A stretch of 64,000 nucleotides of DNA, taken from NCBI GenBank assembly GCA_965277595.1, contig CBDIDH010000002.1:2790001-2854000 (forward strand). The letters run 5' to 3'. The notes under the pieces are model-generated. The model saw nothing but the letters and a program-made list of their open reading frames with translations. It made no database searches and was not told where the DNA came from. Of this stretch, positions 43,923 through 53,449 are shown piece after piece; the stretch's first letter is position 1, and every line of letters starts with the position of its first letter. The position numbers were made by a program, and so were the translations under genes. This stretch comes from CBDIDH01 sp965277595. GTDB taxonomy: Bacteria > Planctomycetota > Planctomycetia > Isosphaerales > Isosphaeraceae.

Positions 43923-44705
43923 TCAACCCCGCGCGAGGGCACTCACGTTATAGCCGACGCGTGAGGTTCGGTCGTCGACCGTCGTGAGATACCAGCGGAC
44001 GACATGAATATGTCCCGACCGGAGCGGGTGGACGGTGGCGAGAATGGGCGTGGGAACCTCAACCCGGTAGTTCCAGATGTTCGGGTGGCCAACCTCGCGG
44101 CTGTACCCGCTTGGCCCGGGTGCCCAGTAATGTTCGACCCGAAGGGCCGTGGTTCCGGCCGCGAGCCGCTCAAAGACGATGTGATGGTAAAACGAAGCCG
44201 GTTCCAGAAGGGTGAGCTGCGCGAGGGGCTGGCCGGTCGTGACCCGAAGCGATTGCGCGGCCGAGGCGGCGACAATCGCTCCCGAACTGTGTCCGATCAG
44301 GTGCGTCCGCGCGGGAGCGATGCCCCGGGCGCGAAGGGCGGAGGCGAGTCGAAGGCCGTGGCCGACCGTGTTCTCGGCGTTGACGTTGGGATCAAGGCCG
44401 ACGAACGTGGCGGCGTTCCAGTTCCAGGCGAGGATGTTGATGGGTGGACCACCCCGGCGGCGGATCGCCTCGGCGAGGCCCTCGGCCATCGTGAAGTGAA
44501 CCGTTTTCGGCAGGGGGTTAAAGCCGTGGATGAAGACCACGGTCGCCCGCGTGGGATCGGGCGGGTCAAACGGCCGGGCGCCCAGGGAGTAATTGATCAG
44601 CAGGCCCGGCGAAGGGTCGCCGCCGAACCGCAAAACGCGATGATCGCGATCGCCCGACCCAGCCACCGCAGTGACCGCCGCGAGAAGCAAGACGGATGAC
44701 GTCAT
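43923..44705 (-). CDS. Exported alpha/beta-hydrolase, lipase/esterase-like
   Basis: About 260 residues with a signal peptide (SSVLLLAAVTAVAGS). The oxyanion segment VVFIHGFNP and the nucleophile elbow HLIGHSSGAIVAA identify an alpha/beta hydrolase. A likely acid residue lies after LLEPASFYHH and a His in GHIHVVRWY near the C terminus. The fold and the GHSSG motif resemble exported lipases or phospholipases, but no specific substrate can be named. The start is uncertain: ATG 44705 places the signal peptide first, while in-frame ATGs lie up to 72 bases upstream. Divergent from the lipoprotein gene at 44970. Confidence 0.8.
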   Translation of the reverse strand: MTSSVLLLAAVTAVAGSGDRDHRVLRFGGDPSPGLLINYSLGARPFDPPDPTRATVVFIHGFNPLPKTVHFTMAEGLAEAIRRRGGPPINILAWNWNAATFVGLDPNVNAENTVGHGLRLASALRARGIAPARTHLIGHSSGAIVAASAAQSLRVTTGQPLAQLTLLEPASFYHHIVFERLAAGTTALRVEHYWAPGPSGYSREVGHPNIWNYRVEVPTPILATVHPLRSGHIHVVRWYLTTVDDRTSRVGYNVSALARG

Positions 44706-44969
44706 GGTTGCGGCCCGTGCTCCGAGGTGCATCATCAAAGGGTGAGCCGCGCGAGCCTTCCGAGAAAGGTTCGCCACGCGCGAAGCGGCTTATTCCGTGT
44801 ATCGGCAACGCCTCGGCTCGACTTGAGAGATTTCCCCAGAGAGGCGGAAATCCGCGGTTGCCAGGGTTTGGCTCGCCGGTATCATGGCGGGCCGAGGGCC
44901 GCGAAGAGGGGCGGAGACCCAATCGCGGCCGGTCTGACCTCCGCCGCGACTCAGAAAAAGGAGTCAGGG

Positions 44970-45617
44970 ATGACCCACCGAAGTTTTCCGAAATCCTGGG
45001 CCGTGTTGCCCGCGCTGGGCCTTCTCACATTTCCGGCGATTGGTTGCCACTCCGAGGCCCCCGCGCCCGAGCCGTCCGCCTCGACCTCGCTGACGTCGGC
45101 ACCCTTGCCGACGCCTGTCGCGGCGCAGGTCATGACCGAGATCCCGACGGCTCCGCCGGCCGATCTACCCCCCTTGACGCCGACGATTCCGGGTCTCTCC
45201 GCCACGGATGTCGGCCCCGACCGCGCTGATCCTTTCCCGGGAACGCCGCCGGTTGACCCGAGCGTTCAGCGCGTCGCCGCCGAGGTCAAACAGACCGCGC
45301 GCGAGATCGAGAGTACGCCCGCCTCGGCCAAGGCCTCGGCCCCGGCTCAGGCTACCGCCAAGGGGATTCGCCGGGCCGCCGATGCGATCAAGGCGGAAGC
45401 CGGCAAAACCGCCAGTGAGATCGCGACCGATGTCGACCGCGAGGCGGGTCTGGCTGTCGATCGACTCCAGAAAGACGGTCTCGACGCGACCCGACGATCT
45501 GTTCCCGACTCGCTCAAGTCGTTGCAAAAGAATGGACAGGAGGCCGTTGACAGGGGCCTCAAGCGGGCCAGGGCGGACGTCGCCAAGGAAATCGATAACC
45601 TGACGCCCGGCCGCTGA
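44970..45617 (+). CDS. Lipoprotein with Ala-rich helical domain
   Basis: A 215-residue predicted lipoprotein. The signal peptide ends in a lipobox (LTFPAIGC-HS), then a Pro/Thr/Ser-rich linker (about 25-95), then a long Ala- and charged-residue-rich amphipathic helical region (about 97-210; AAEVKQTAREIES, AADAIKAEAGKTASEIATD) that may form a coiled coil. AAGGAG lies six bases before the ATG. No enzyme family is recognised. It may tether the outer membrane to another layer or scaffold a complex; this is a guess from composition. The next gene on the opposite strand encodes a BON-domain protein with a similar Ala-rich character. Confidence 0.78.
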   Translation: MTHRSFPKSWAVLPALGLLTFPAIGCHSEAPAPEPSASTSLTSAPLPTPVAAQVMTEIPTAPPADLPPLTPTIPGLSATDVGPDRADPFPGTPPVDPSVQRVAAEVKQTAREIESTPASAKASAPAQATAKGIRRAADAIKAEAGKTASEIATDVDREAGLAVDRLQKDGLDATRRSVPDSLKSLQKNGQEAVDRGLKRARADVAKEIDNLTPGR

Positions 45618-45688
45618 CCGGGAAAAACAATTCGAGGGGCCGGGCGAGCCGCAATGGTTCGCACGCCCCTCTCTTCTCTTGGATTCAA

Positions 45689-46129
45689 TCAACGTGCCCT
45701 GGAAACGGGGCCAGTCGAACCCGACAGGGGAACCAGTTCGTCAAAAACCTCGGTCACGCCGAGCGTGTCGCGTGTCAGGACCGCGGCGCGATCTCGGGCG
45801 GCCTGGTCGGGCACACTCCCTCGCAGAACGACCACGCCGTTGCGGATCACATGAACCTCGATCTTCGCGCTGTTGAGTACCCGATCCCAGTGAATCCGCG
45901 AGTAAACGCGCGACTGGACGCTCATGTCGTGCACGTCGCCCTTCATGGAATCGAAGCGAGTGCGGACCCCCTCGCCGATGACCTGGGCCTCGTGTCGAAT
46001 GCCTCGGCCGACCTTGTCGAGCGTCCCGCCCACCTTCTCGCCGACGCCTTCTTGCGCGACCGTCGGATACGAGAGGGCACCCACGACGATCACGCCGCAA
46101 ATCACGGCGACTGCCTTCCGTGCGTCCAT
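45689..46129 (-). CDS. Exported BON-domain protein
   Basis: A 146-residue protein with a signal peptide (KAVAVICGVIVVGALSYPTVA-QE), a helical stretch and a C-terminal BON domain (SRIHWDRVLNSAKIEVHVIR, GVVVLRGSVPDQAARDRAAV, GVTEVFDEL). BON domains bind membranes or ligands and occur in OsmY-like stress proteins. AAGGAG precedes the ATG at 46129; an upstream in-frame ATG at 46261 would add 44 implausible residues. It converges on the lipoprotein gene with 71 bases between stops. Confidence 0.88.
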   Translation of the reverse strand: MDARKAVAVICGVIVVGALSYPTVAQEGVGEKVGGTLDKVGRGIRHEAQVIGEGVRTRFDSMKGDVHDMSVQSRVYSRIHWDRVLNSAKIEVHVIRNGVVVLRGSVPDQAARDRAAVLTRDTLGVTEVFDELVPLSGSTGPVSRAR

Positions 46130-46539
46130 TCGTGGCACTCCTTGAGACGACTTCTTGGGATCAGAACCGTTGGGTTCGCCGCGCACACAAAGGCCCCGCG
46201 CGGCGTCGGGATGCGACGCGACCCGGGGCTTGTACTGGTCAGGCCCGGCACGACTCGACACGTTTTTGCAGGTCGCACCCGATAGGCGGACACCTTACCC
46301 CCACCTGTTCAGGGCGTCAACCTGACATTCAATGGACTTGAACAATGACCATGACCAGCCCGCGAAAGAGGCATTTGTCCGGTCTCTCGGCACCGTTTCG
46401 GTGTTAGACAGTTGTCACGGCGTCGCGACTCGTTGACAATCTGTTGAGCGACGTTTGATGAACGGGGCGTGATCGACCGATGCCTTGACCAGACAGGCAA
46501 GGCGTCGTGCTCGCGGTTTGTTTGAGGTCAGGGTCATCC
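46130..46539. other. Divergent intergenic region
   Basis: About 410 bases between the BON protein gene (minus) and the phosphoesterase gene (plus). It contains an inverted repeat TTGTCA (46412-46417)/TGACAA (46434-46439) with a 16-base spacer; the right side includes a perfect TTGACA hexamer (46433-46438), but no good -10 box was seen at the right distance. No gene is supported. Confidence 0.45.
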
Positions 46540-47154
46540 ATGAGACTGGGTCTGCTCGCGGACATTCACGAAGCCGTTGACCTTCTCGATCGCGCGATCA
46601 AGGCGCTGCGAGCGCGGGGCGTTTCGCGGTTCGTCATTCTTGGAGATATTTTTGAGACCGGCGAACGGCTTGTCCCCACCGTGAAGGCGCTCGCCGGTCT
46701 TGACAGTGTCGGAGTCTGGGGTAACCACGATTTTGGACTCTGTGGCGACGATGTCCGCGAATGCTTGAAGCAGGCGAACTCGCCCGAGATTCTCCACTAT
46801 TTTGGATCTCTGAAACCCGCGATCGAGATTCAAGAATGCTGGTTTCAGCATATCGAGCCTTTTCTCGATTCCTCGAAGCTCAACGACCTCTGGGCGTACA
46901 CGGGTGACTCGACACTTCTCGATCCAGGCCGATCGTTTGATGCCATTCCCCATCGTCGTATCTTCATGGGACACCTTCACCGCTGGAAACTCAACACGCC
47001 CGAAGGTCCGCTGAATTGGGACGGTCGATCCCCGGTACGACTCGACTCCGAGACGCGCTACCTGATCGTCATCAACGCGGTTCGCGAGGGCTTTTGCGCC
47101 TATTACGACACGGATGCCGACGAGATCGCGCCGATCGATCTTTCCGAGCCTTGA
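46540..47154 (+). CDS. Calcineurin-like metallophosphoesterase
   Basis: A 204-residue cytoplasmic phosphoesterase of the YfcE/MJ0936-like type. The metal-binding motifs are LLADIHE (D-x-H), VILGDIFE (GD), WGNHDFG (GNHD) and FMGHLHR (GHxH). The substrate is not evident; family members act on nucleotides, phosphodiesters or protein phosphates. The ATG at 46540 directly precedes the beta strand RLGLLADIHE; GAGGTCAGGG lies upstream. Convergent with the Gfo/Idh/MocA gene, 10 bases between stops. Confidence 0.85.
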   Translation: MRLGLLADIHEAVDLLDRAIKALRARGVSRFVILGDIFETGERLVPTVKALAGLDSVGVWGNHDFGLCGDDVRECLKQANSPEILHYFGSLKPAIEIQECWFQHIEPFLDSSKLNDLWAYTGDSTLLDPGRSFDAIPHRRIFMGHLHRWKLNTPEGPLNWDGRSPVRLDSETRYLIVINAVREGFCAYYDTDADEIAPIDLSEP

Positions 47155-47164
47155 CGTCGATCAA

Positions 47165-48259
47165 TCACGACGAAATCGGGAATTTGATCGGCCGGTGTTC
47201 CCGTCTCGATTGATAGACAGCCGTGAAAAGTTCCACGACCCGGCGGCCATCCTCGCCTGAGACTGTCGCGGGAGTCTCCGCGAGGACCGAGCGAAGAAAA
47301 TCGTCGATCTGGAGCCGGTGGTAATAACTTGTGGCGTCGATTGAGGCAAAATTGGCCCGGTCGGCGTCCTGAAATTGGGGAAGTCGGTCTTCCTCGCCCG
47401 GGATGTTCCAGAGGTCGTTCCTCGGCGGTTCGACGACCGACGACACTCCGGCGACAAACGAGGCGCCCCGGTCGGTCTCGACGCCGACACCCGCGCCGTT
47501 CGTTCCGTGGACGTGGACCGTCGTGAAAAGCCCTGGTTTCTGGCTCAGGCTGGCGACGACCGAGCCAAGGCCCCCTGATCGGAATCGGACGATCGCCAGG
47601 GCCGTATCGTCGACCTCGACCTCGGGATGATTCAGGTTCGCCCAGTCGCCGCTGACCTCGTCGACCTCTCCCATGATCCACTGAAGCAGGTCGAGCAGGT
47701 GAGGCGCCTGGTTCACCAGCACGCCGCCCCCTTCAGTATCCCAGCGTCCCCGCCAGGGATCAGACCGATAATAGGCGGCGTCGCGCCAGTTAAACATGGC
47801 CACGACCGCGAGCGCGGGGCGGCCGATCTTGCCCGCGTCGATCGCCGCCTTCATCCGTTGAACGGGCTCGAACCAGCGTCGTTGACTGACCACGCTGAGC
47901 TTCACACCGGCCCGCCGCGTCGCGTCGAGCATGGCGTCGCAATCGGCCAGGTTCGCGGCCATCGGCTTTTCGACAAGAACATGCGCCCCGGAGGTCGCCG
48001 CGAGCACCGTTGGCCCGACATGCAACGGATGCGGCGTGCAGACGCAGACGGCCTCGGGCGCGGTCTCGCGCAACATCGTCGCGACATCGCGGAACGGTCT
48101 GGCCCCGTACCGATCGGCAATCGCCCCGGCGCGGTCGGGATGGTCGTCGCAGGCGGCGACGAACTCGGACGTGTCGAGCGTTCCCAGCGCCTCGGCGTGG
48201 ATCTGGCCGACCTTGCCGCATCCGATGAGCGCAGTCCTGACCCGCCCCGATCGTGCCAT
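47165..48259 (-). CDS. Gfo/Idh/MocA family oxidoreductase, cytoplasmic
   Basis: A 364-residue NAD(P)-dependent dehydrogenase without a signal peptide. The nucleotide-binding site is TALIGCGKVGQIHAEAL, the catalytic-Lys motif is canonical (LVEKPMAAN), and the substrate domain shows GGGVLVNQAPHLLDLLQWIMG. It lies 21 bases downstream of a sugar isomerase/epimerase gene on the same strand. This pair is typical of inositol- or sugar-catabolic units, so an oxidation followed by an isomerisation of the same sugar is likely, but the substrate is unknown. Confidence 0.92.
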   Translation of the reverse strand: MARSGRVRTALIGCGKVGQIHAEALGTLDTSEFVAACDDHPDRAGAIADRYGARPFRDVATMLRETAPEAVCVCTPHPLHVGPTVLAATSGAHVLVEKPMAANLADCDAMLDATRRAGVKLSVVSQRRWFEPVQRMKAAIDAGKIGRPALAVVAMFNWRDAAYYRSDPWRGRWDTEGGGVLVNQAPHLLDLLQWIMGEVDEVSGDWANLNHPEVEVDDTALAIVRFRSGGLGSVVASLSQKPGLFTTVHVHGTNGAGVGVETDRGASFVAGVSSVVEPPRNDLWNIPGEEDRLPQFQDADRANFASIDATSYYHRLQIDDFLRSVLAETPATVSGEDGRRVVELFTAVYQSRREHRPIKFPISS

Positions 48260-48280
48260 CGTTCACGCCCTCAACGAGTC

Positions 48281-49180
48281 TCAGTCGGGAAAGTATTTCG
48301 CCACGATCCGCCGAAGAAAGGCGAGCGATTCGGCCATCTCTTCCATGCCGTTCATGCCGTCCTCGATACTCACCCAGCCCCGGTACTTGTGTTCGGCGAG
48401 GATACCGAAGATCGCGTCGTAATCGTTCAGGCCCTTGCCCGCGACGCCGTGGCGAAGGTCGGTCGAGTAGCCGAGCGTGCCATCCGATTGCCGGAGCGCA
48501 TCGAGTGTCGCCCCGGGCGCGAGGTAGCGGTCACTCGCGTGCATACTCACCACGCGATCGGCGACGGCTTTGAGCAGGTCGACCGGGTCGTCGCCCGCGA
48601 CAATCGCATTCGAGGGATCGTACTGAACCCCAAAATTCGAGCGGTCGTCAATGGCGTTGAGAAGTTCGAGAAAGACATCCTTCTTCTGGGCAAACTCGGG
48701 ATAGGCCCAGAAACCATCCTTGTAATGGTTTTCAAGGCCGAGAATGATCTTTTCTTCACGAGCGACGTGTAAGACCTCATTGATGCAATCGACAACCCAT
48801 TCGATACCCTCTTGTCGGCTCACCTCGGGATACCTCTGTCCCGAAAGGACCCGACAGACGGCTCCCGGGCCGCCGAGCTTGCGCGTGACGCGGATCATCG
48901 AGATTTCACGGTCGATGGCGCGTTTGCGGGCGTCGGCGTCGGGATTGGTGAAGTCGGGCGAGCAACAGAGCATCGGCATGGCGAATCCGGCGTCGTGAAT
49001 CGCCGCGCCGACGCGTTCGAGATAATCGTCTTCGAGTGACGTGAAAAATCCGTCGTACATTTCCAGACCATCGGCATCCAGGCCGCTCGCCAGCGCGATC
49101 CAGTCAAAGACCGACATCGTCCGCGCGCCGGCGATCGCGTCGAGGTAACACTTTGGAAACGCCGAGAGTTTCAATGGCAC
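48281..49180 (-). CDS. Sugar phosphate isomerase/epimerase (AP endonuclease 2 TIM barrel)
   Basis: A 299-residue TIM-barrel protein of the xylose-isomerase-like/IolE-IolI group. Motifs: LGLENHYKDG (Glu metal ligand), NFGVQYDPSNA, VSMHASDRY (His), and WVSIEDGMNG (second Glu). The start is a GTG at 49180 with GGAGGG six bases upstream; a longer frame to 49255 lacks a site. Followed by the Gfo/Idh/MocA oxidoreductase, it forms a two-gene sugar-modifying unit. Confidence 0.9.
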   Translation of the reverse strand: MPLKLSAFPKCYLDAIAGARTMSVFDWIALASGLDADGLEMYDGFFTSLEDDYLERVGAAIHDAGFAMPMLCCSPDFTNPDADARKRAIDREISMIRVTRKLGGPGAVCRVLSGQRYPEVSRQEGIEWVVDCINEVLHVAREEKIILGLENHYKDGFWAYPEFAQKKDVFLELLNAIDDRSNFGVQYDPSNAIVAGDDPVDLLKAVADRVVSMHASDRYLAPGATLDALRQSDGTLGYSTDLRHGVAGKGLNDYDAIFGILAEHKYRGWVSIEDGMNGMEEMAESLAFLRRIVAKYFPD

Positions 49181-49355
49181 GTTCAACCCTCCGAACCAGA
49201 CACCCCGTTCGATTCGCCCGCGAGTGTACCGTCTCGGACGATCGAACGGGAGCACCCGGCGGTCAAGGTTCTTGGCAATCGGCGGCGGTCATGCCAAACT
49301 ACGAGTCGGCATCGTCCCCGAGTTTCAGCCCGAGCCCTCGACCAGGGAGCCCGAC

Positions 49356-50478
49356 GTGAACCGTCGCACCTTCGCCCTCGCCTCCGCCGCCGCCCTCGGC
49401 CTTCCCCTCGTCGCGAAGCAGGCCCTGGCCGATCCCGACGGCCTGAAAACCCTTGACATCGGCGCCCCCGCGCCCGACTTTCGGCTCCTCGGCGTTGACG
49501 ACAAGACGTACTCGCTCAAGGACTTCGACACGGCCAAGGTGCTCGTCGTCATCTTCACCTGCAACCACTGTCCGACCGCCCAGGCGTATGAGAAACGGAT
49601 TGCCAAGCTCGACGCCGATTACAAGGGCAAGGGCGTGGCCGTCGTGGCCATTTCGCCCAACGACCCGGCCGCGGTTCGGCTGGATGAGCTGGGATATACC
49701 GACGTCGGTGACTCGTTCCTCGATATGAAGATCCGCGCGCGAACGGAAGTTCGCGTTTCCGTATCTTTACGACGGCGAGACCCAGTCAACGGCGCTGGCT
49801 TATGGCGTGCTGGCGACGCCGCATGTTTACGTCTTCGATGCCGATCGGAAGCTCCGTTACGTCGGCCGGTTTGACGATTCCGAGGTCAAGACGGTCAAGT
49901 CGCACGACACGATCAACGCCGTCGAGGCTCTTCTGGAAGGCAAGCCGGTCCCGGTCGAGAAGACGCGCGTTTTCGGGTGCTCAACCAAGTGGGCCGAGAA
50001 ACAAAAAGACGCCGAGAAGTCGCTGGCGAAGTGGGACGCCGAGCCGGTCGAGATGCACCACATTGACGATACGGCCGTCGCCAAACTCGTCAAGAATCCG
50101 ACGCATGAACTCCTTCTCGTCAATCTCTGGGCGACCTGGTGCGGCCCCTGTGTCGCCGAAATGCCCGAGCTTGTGACGATCAACCGGATGTATCGCGGTC
50201 GCAAGCTCAAGCTCATCACGATCAGCATGGACGACCCCGCCAAGGGGGACGACGCCCTCAAAATCTTGAAGGAAAACCACGTCTCGGGCACCAACTTCAT
50301 CCTCTTGACCGAGGACAAGGACAAGTTCGCCGAGTCTCTCGACAAGGACTGGCCCGGCCCCTTGCCTTATACCCTGCTGATCGAACCCGGCGGCAAGGTC
50401 GTTTACCGCAAGGTGGGCGCGTTTGATCCGTTGACCCTGAGACGAGCGATTGTTGACGTGATCGGCCGAACGTATTGA
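49356..50478 (+). pseudogene. Double thioredoxin-fold (redoxin + TlpA/ResA-like) protein, frameshifted
   Basis: Two adjacent frames encode one protein. The first (from GTG 49356, GGGAG six bases upstream) has a Tat-like signal (NRRTFALASAAALGLP) and an AhpC/redoxin domain with FTCNHCPTAQAYEKR. It runs out of register at a CG run (49734-49741). The shifted frame continues at once with RERKFAFPYLYDGETQ and VLATPHVYVFDADRKLRYVG, then a second thioredoxin domain with VNLWATWCGPCVAEMPEL and a stop at 50478. Restoring one CG unit (or removing one base) would rebuild a protein of about 374 residues. The cause may be real mutation, slippage in the CG run or a sequencing error. Confidence 0.85.
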
Positions 50479-50514
50479 TTGAATGAATCGGCGGTCGCTC
50501 GAACAGGAGGCTCC

Positions 50515-51078
50515 ATGCGACTCAGGTTCCTGATGGAACTGGTGCTGGCGCTTGCGGTCGGCTTCGGGATGGGCCGGGTCATTGTGTCGGATCGCATGAT
50601 CCTCTACGGCCAAGAGGGATTCGACCTGATCTATCGTTATCAGATCGTCTTCAATACCACGGCCGCCGGGGTGGGCCTGGTTATTGGCCTGGGGACCTGG
50701 GTGGAGGCCGCGCGCACTTCGTCGCCTCGCGCCTGGGGTCCTGGCCGGTGGATCTGGTCCGTCTCGGCTGCGTATCTCGTCCTCGAAGGTGTCAAGGCCC
50801 TTCGGTGGTTCGCGATCCCGCTTAGACACTCAGGGTTGTCCTGGTCGTCGGTTTATCCGGCCATGCGCGATCATCTGGAAATTTTAGGCTCCGTGCAGTT
50901 TGGGTCGACTTTCGCGATCCTCCTCGCATCGGCCGCCATCTCAGCCCGGGTCGCCCGAGCGTCACTCGGACCGCGCGCGGACGATCGCGAATGGGCCGGA
51001 CGCGTTTTCGGCGTTCTGATCTTGCTGAGTGCCCTCACCGAATTCGCCGCCGATGTCTGGTACTCGTCGTCAAGGTAA
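50515..51078 (+). CDS. Integral membrane protein of unknown function
   Basis: A 187-residue membrane protein with four or five hydrophobic segments (LMELVLALAVGFGMG, VFNTTAAGVGLVIGLG, WSVSAAYLVLEGVKAL, FAILLASAAISARVA, VFGVLILLSALTEFA). AGGAGG stands just before the ATG at 50515. No family was recognised. It begins 36 bases after the thioredoxin-like gene and is followed 47 bases later by an M24 peptidase gene, so the three may form an operon. Whether it takes part in the thiol-disulfide pathway of its neighbour is not shown. Confidence 0.7.
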   Translation: MRLRFLMELVLALAVGFGMGRVIVSDRMILYGQEGFDLIYRYQIVFNTTAAGVGLVIGLGTWVEAARTSSPRAWGPGRWIWSVSAAYLVLEGVKALRWFAIPLRHSGLSWSSVYPAMRDHLEILGSVQFGSTFAILLASAAISARVARASLGPRADDREWAGRVFGVLILLSALTEFAADVWYSSSR

Positions 51079-51125
51079 AGTCACAATACGAGGCAATGAA
51101 CATTCTTGAGGACTTGGAATTACTC

Positions 51126-52310
51126 ATGTTGGATTTGGAAGCCATTCAATCCGCGCTCCGCCGGTTCGGCCTTGATGGCTGGCTCTTGGCGGAGTTTCGC
51201 GGCAGTAACGTGCTGGCCCGGCGCGTGCTCGGCCTCGACGGCAAGCCGATCACCTCGCGCAGGCTTTATTACGCGATTCCGGCCGAAGGGACGCCTCGAA
51301 AACTCGTTCATCGGATCGAGCCGGGCGTTCTCGATCACCTGCCGGGCGAGAAGACCGTTTACCTGCGCTGGGAGGAACTTGAAGAAGGTCTCGGCAAGCT
51401 CGTCGCGGGAATGAAACGGCTGGCGATGGAATATTCGCCCGGGAACGCGATTCCGTACCTGGCGAAGGTGGACGCCGGAACCGTGGAAAAAATCCGCGGC
51501 CTGGGCGTGGAGGTCGTGTCGTCGGGCGACCTGATTCAGCTTTTTGAAGCGGTCTGGGACGACGATCAGTGGCGGATGCACCGCGTGGCCGAGGCCGTGA
51601 CGACCTCCGCCTATGACATGGCCTGGTCACTCATCGCCCGGTCGACGCGCGACGGCGGCACGATCAGCGAATGCACGGTTCAGGCCGCGATTCTCGATCA
51701 CTTCCGTCGTCATGGTCTGACGACCGATCACGGCCCGATCGTCGCCGTCGGCCCGCATAGCGGCGATCCACACTTCGAGCCCAATCCCGCGGCCGACACG
51801 CCGATCGCTCGCGGTGATTTCGTCCTGATCGACCTCTGGGCGAAGCTTGATCGGCCGAGGGCCGTTTACAGCGACCTGACGCGCGTCGGCTATGTCGGCG
51901 AGACCGTGCCGGAACGTTATTCCGAGGTTTTCTCCATCGTCGCCCGCGCGCGCGACGCCGCGATTGCCCGCGTCAAGGACGCCTTTGAAGCCGGTCAGTC
52001 GCTTCACGGCTGGGAGGTTGACGACGCCGCGCGTCGGGTCATCGACGACGCCGGTTACGGCCCGGCCTTTGTCCACCGGACCGGCCACAGCATCGGCCAG
52101 GAAACTCACGGCAACGGCGCTAACATGGACAACCTGGAGACCCACGACGAGCGTCTGGTTCTGCCCGGAACCTGTTTTTCCATCGAACCGGGCATCTATC
52201 TTTCCGAATTCGGCGTTCGCAGCGAGATCAACGTGTTCGTTGATGGCGCTGGGAACGTCCACGTCACCGGGGGCCTTCAACGCGAGGTCGTTGCGATCCT
52301 TGCGGATTGA
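51126..52310 (+). CDS. M24-family metallopeptidase (Xaa-Pro dipeptidase-like)
   Basis: About 394 residues, a creatinase/prolidase-type peptidase. The N-terminal domain (about 1-160) starts with LDLEAIQSALRRFGLDGWLL. The C-terminal pita-bread domain holds the dimetal ligands: two Asp in FVLIDLWAKLDRP and VYSDLTRVG, His in VHRTGHSIGQ, and Glu in FSIEPGIY and RSEINVFV. Start uncertain: ATG 51126 matches the family N terminus, but ATG 51096 is also in frame; ribosome sites are weak for both. The enzyme should cleave N-terminal residues before Pro or a related bond in the cytoplasm. Confidence 0.9.
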   Translation: MLDLEAIQSALRRFGLDGWLLAEFRGSNVLARRVLGLDGKPITSRRLYYAIPAEGTPRKLVHRIEPGVLDHLPGEKTVYLRWEELEEGLGKLVAGMKRLAMEYSPGNAIPYLAKVDAGTVEKIRGLGVEVVSSGDLIQLFEAVWDDDQWRMHRVAEAVTTSAYDMAWSLIARSTRDGGTISECTVQAAILDHFRRHGLTTDHGPIVAVGPHSGDPHFEPNPAADTPIARGDFVLIDLWAKLDRPRAVYSDLTRVGYVGETVPERYSEVFSIVARARDAAIARVKDAFEAGQSLHGWEVDDAARRVIDDAGYGPAFVHRTGHSIGQETHGNGANMDNLETHDERLVLPGTCFSIEPGIYLSEFGVRSEINVFVDGAGNVHVTGGLQREVVAILAD

Positions 52311-52340
52311 TGATGAGTGTCTTTTCTCGGGAGTAAGGTC

Positions 52341-53333
52341 ATGGGGTTGAGTGGGCTGATCGTCGGTGCGCTTGTCGTTGGACTGGGTCTTTATCTGTTG
52401 CTCGGCGTCGCGGTCATCGTCACTAGTCTGTTGGAGACCCGACCGCTTAACCAACTCGTCCCCGCGACCAAGGACGATCCGGAGTGGACGAAACTTCCAT
52501 CGCAAAGCCCGCGGGGATTGGGCTTCGTCGAGGCTCAATTCAACCCTTACGAGGCCCCCGCGTCACCCATCACCACAGAGTCGGCCAATGCCACGGCAGC
52601 GCGACTTGGGTTCTACTTCCAGGGCCTGTTCGGGCATGTCAAAGGCGGAACTTACAAGACGCACAACACGCTCTGGATGTCGCCCGATCAAGAAACCCTC
52701 GCCGTGATCGGTTGGGGGACCATTGCATCCCTGAAGGCCGACCGTCAGATCCTCTACACCGAACTCGACGACGGCCGTTACCTTGTCACCTCCGCGAAAT
52801 CAACGGGTGCCGAAACTCCGGGTTTTTATGAAAACCTGATCGTCCTGAACGCGGATCTTGAACGCCTTGTCGAACGCCATCAGGAGCGAATCCGGACTTG
52901 CGGTCGTCTCGTCCGACCCTTTCGATCGCAGGAAGCGATGTTTGAATATCACGCGATCCTCGAACGCAGAGCCCAATTCCTGGTTGAGAACGGCGACGCC
53001 TACTTTGCTGATCCCGCCAGGACCGCGATTCGGTCCACCTTTTCCGGGGCGATCAAGGCGTACCTGCGAACTCTCCGGCCCATGAAATACGTTGATCGTG
53101 AGACAAATTCGGCAGTTGCGTTCGAAAATCGTCCCACTCCGGCGGCGATCGTCTGGCTGACTCGACTGTGTTACATGATGCTTATCGGAGGATTTGTCCT
53201 GAACACCCAGGGCAAGGCTCACTCGGCTGCGCAGGCCCTTTTTCGTCTGTCACTCTTCGGCGGCAGCATGGTCGGATTCTTCGTCGTCTTCATTGCCAAG
53301 ATGATTCTTCGAGGGCAGAAGCAAAATGTCTAA
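52341..53333 (+). CDS. Membrane protein of unknown function
   Basis: A 330-residue protein with one N-terminal membrane helix (LIVGALVVGLGLYLLLGVAV) and two near the C terminus (IVWLTRLCYMMLIGGFVL and LFGGSMVGFFVVFIAKMIL). The 230 residues between them look soluble and mixed alpha/beta (TLAVIGWGTIASLKADRQ, YENLIVLNADLERLVERH). No family was recognised. GGGAG lies before the ATG at 52341; a GTG at 52317 is in frame. It follows the M24 peptidase gene on the same strand by 30 bases. Confidence 0.7.
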   Translation: MGLSGLIVGALVVGLGLYLLLGVAVIVTSLLETRPLNQLVPATKDDPEWTKLPSQSPRGLGFVEAQFNPYEAPASPITTESANATAARLGFYFQGLFGHVKGGTYKTHNTLWMSPDQETLAVIGWGTIASLKADRQILYTELDDGRYLVTSAKSTGAETPGFYENLIVLNADLERLVERHQERIRTCGRLVRPFRSQEAMFEYHAILERRAQFLVENGDAYFADPARTAIRSTFSGAIKAYLRTLRPMKYVDRETNSAVAFENRPTPAAIVWLTRLCYMMLIGGFVLNTQGKAHSAAQALFRLSLFGGSMVGFFVVFIAKMILRGQKQNV

Positions 53334-53449
53334 AGATATTTTTCTTGCAATGACCTGAGAACATTGAAATGTCATCAGAGCGATATTGCAAGGGGCGATC
53401 CGCAAAACCTCCGACCGGATGATGCGGGTCGCCCTGCAAATCTGCCGCT

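Noticed and set aside
46412..46439. TTGACA-containing inverted repeat as a firm promoter
   Set aside because: The -35 hexamer is perfect but no acceptable -10 box lies 16-18 bases downstream, so it is only mentioned under the spacer.
49734..49741. Programmed frameshift in the double thioredoxin gene
   Set aside because: No slippery heptamer, stimulatory hairpin or internal ribosome site was seen; a CG-unit loss explains the break more simply.
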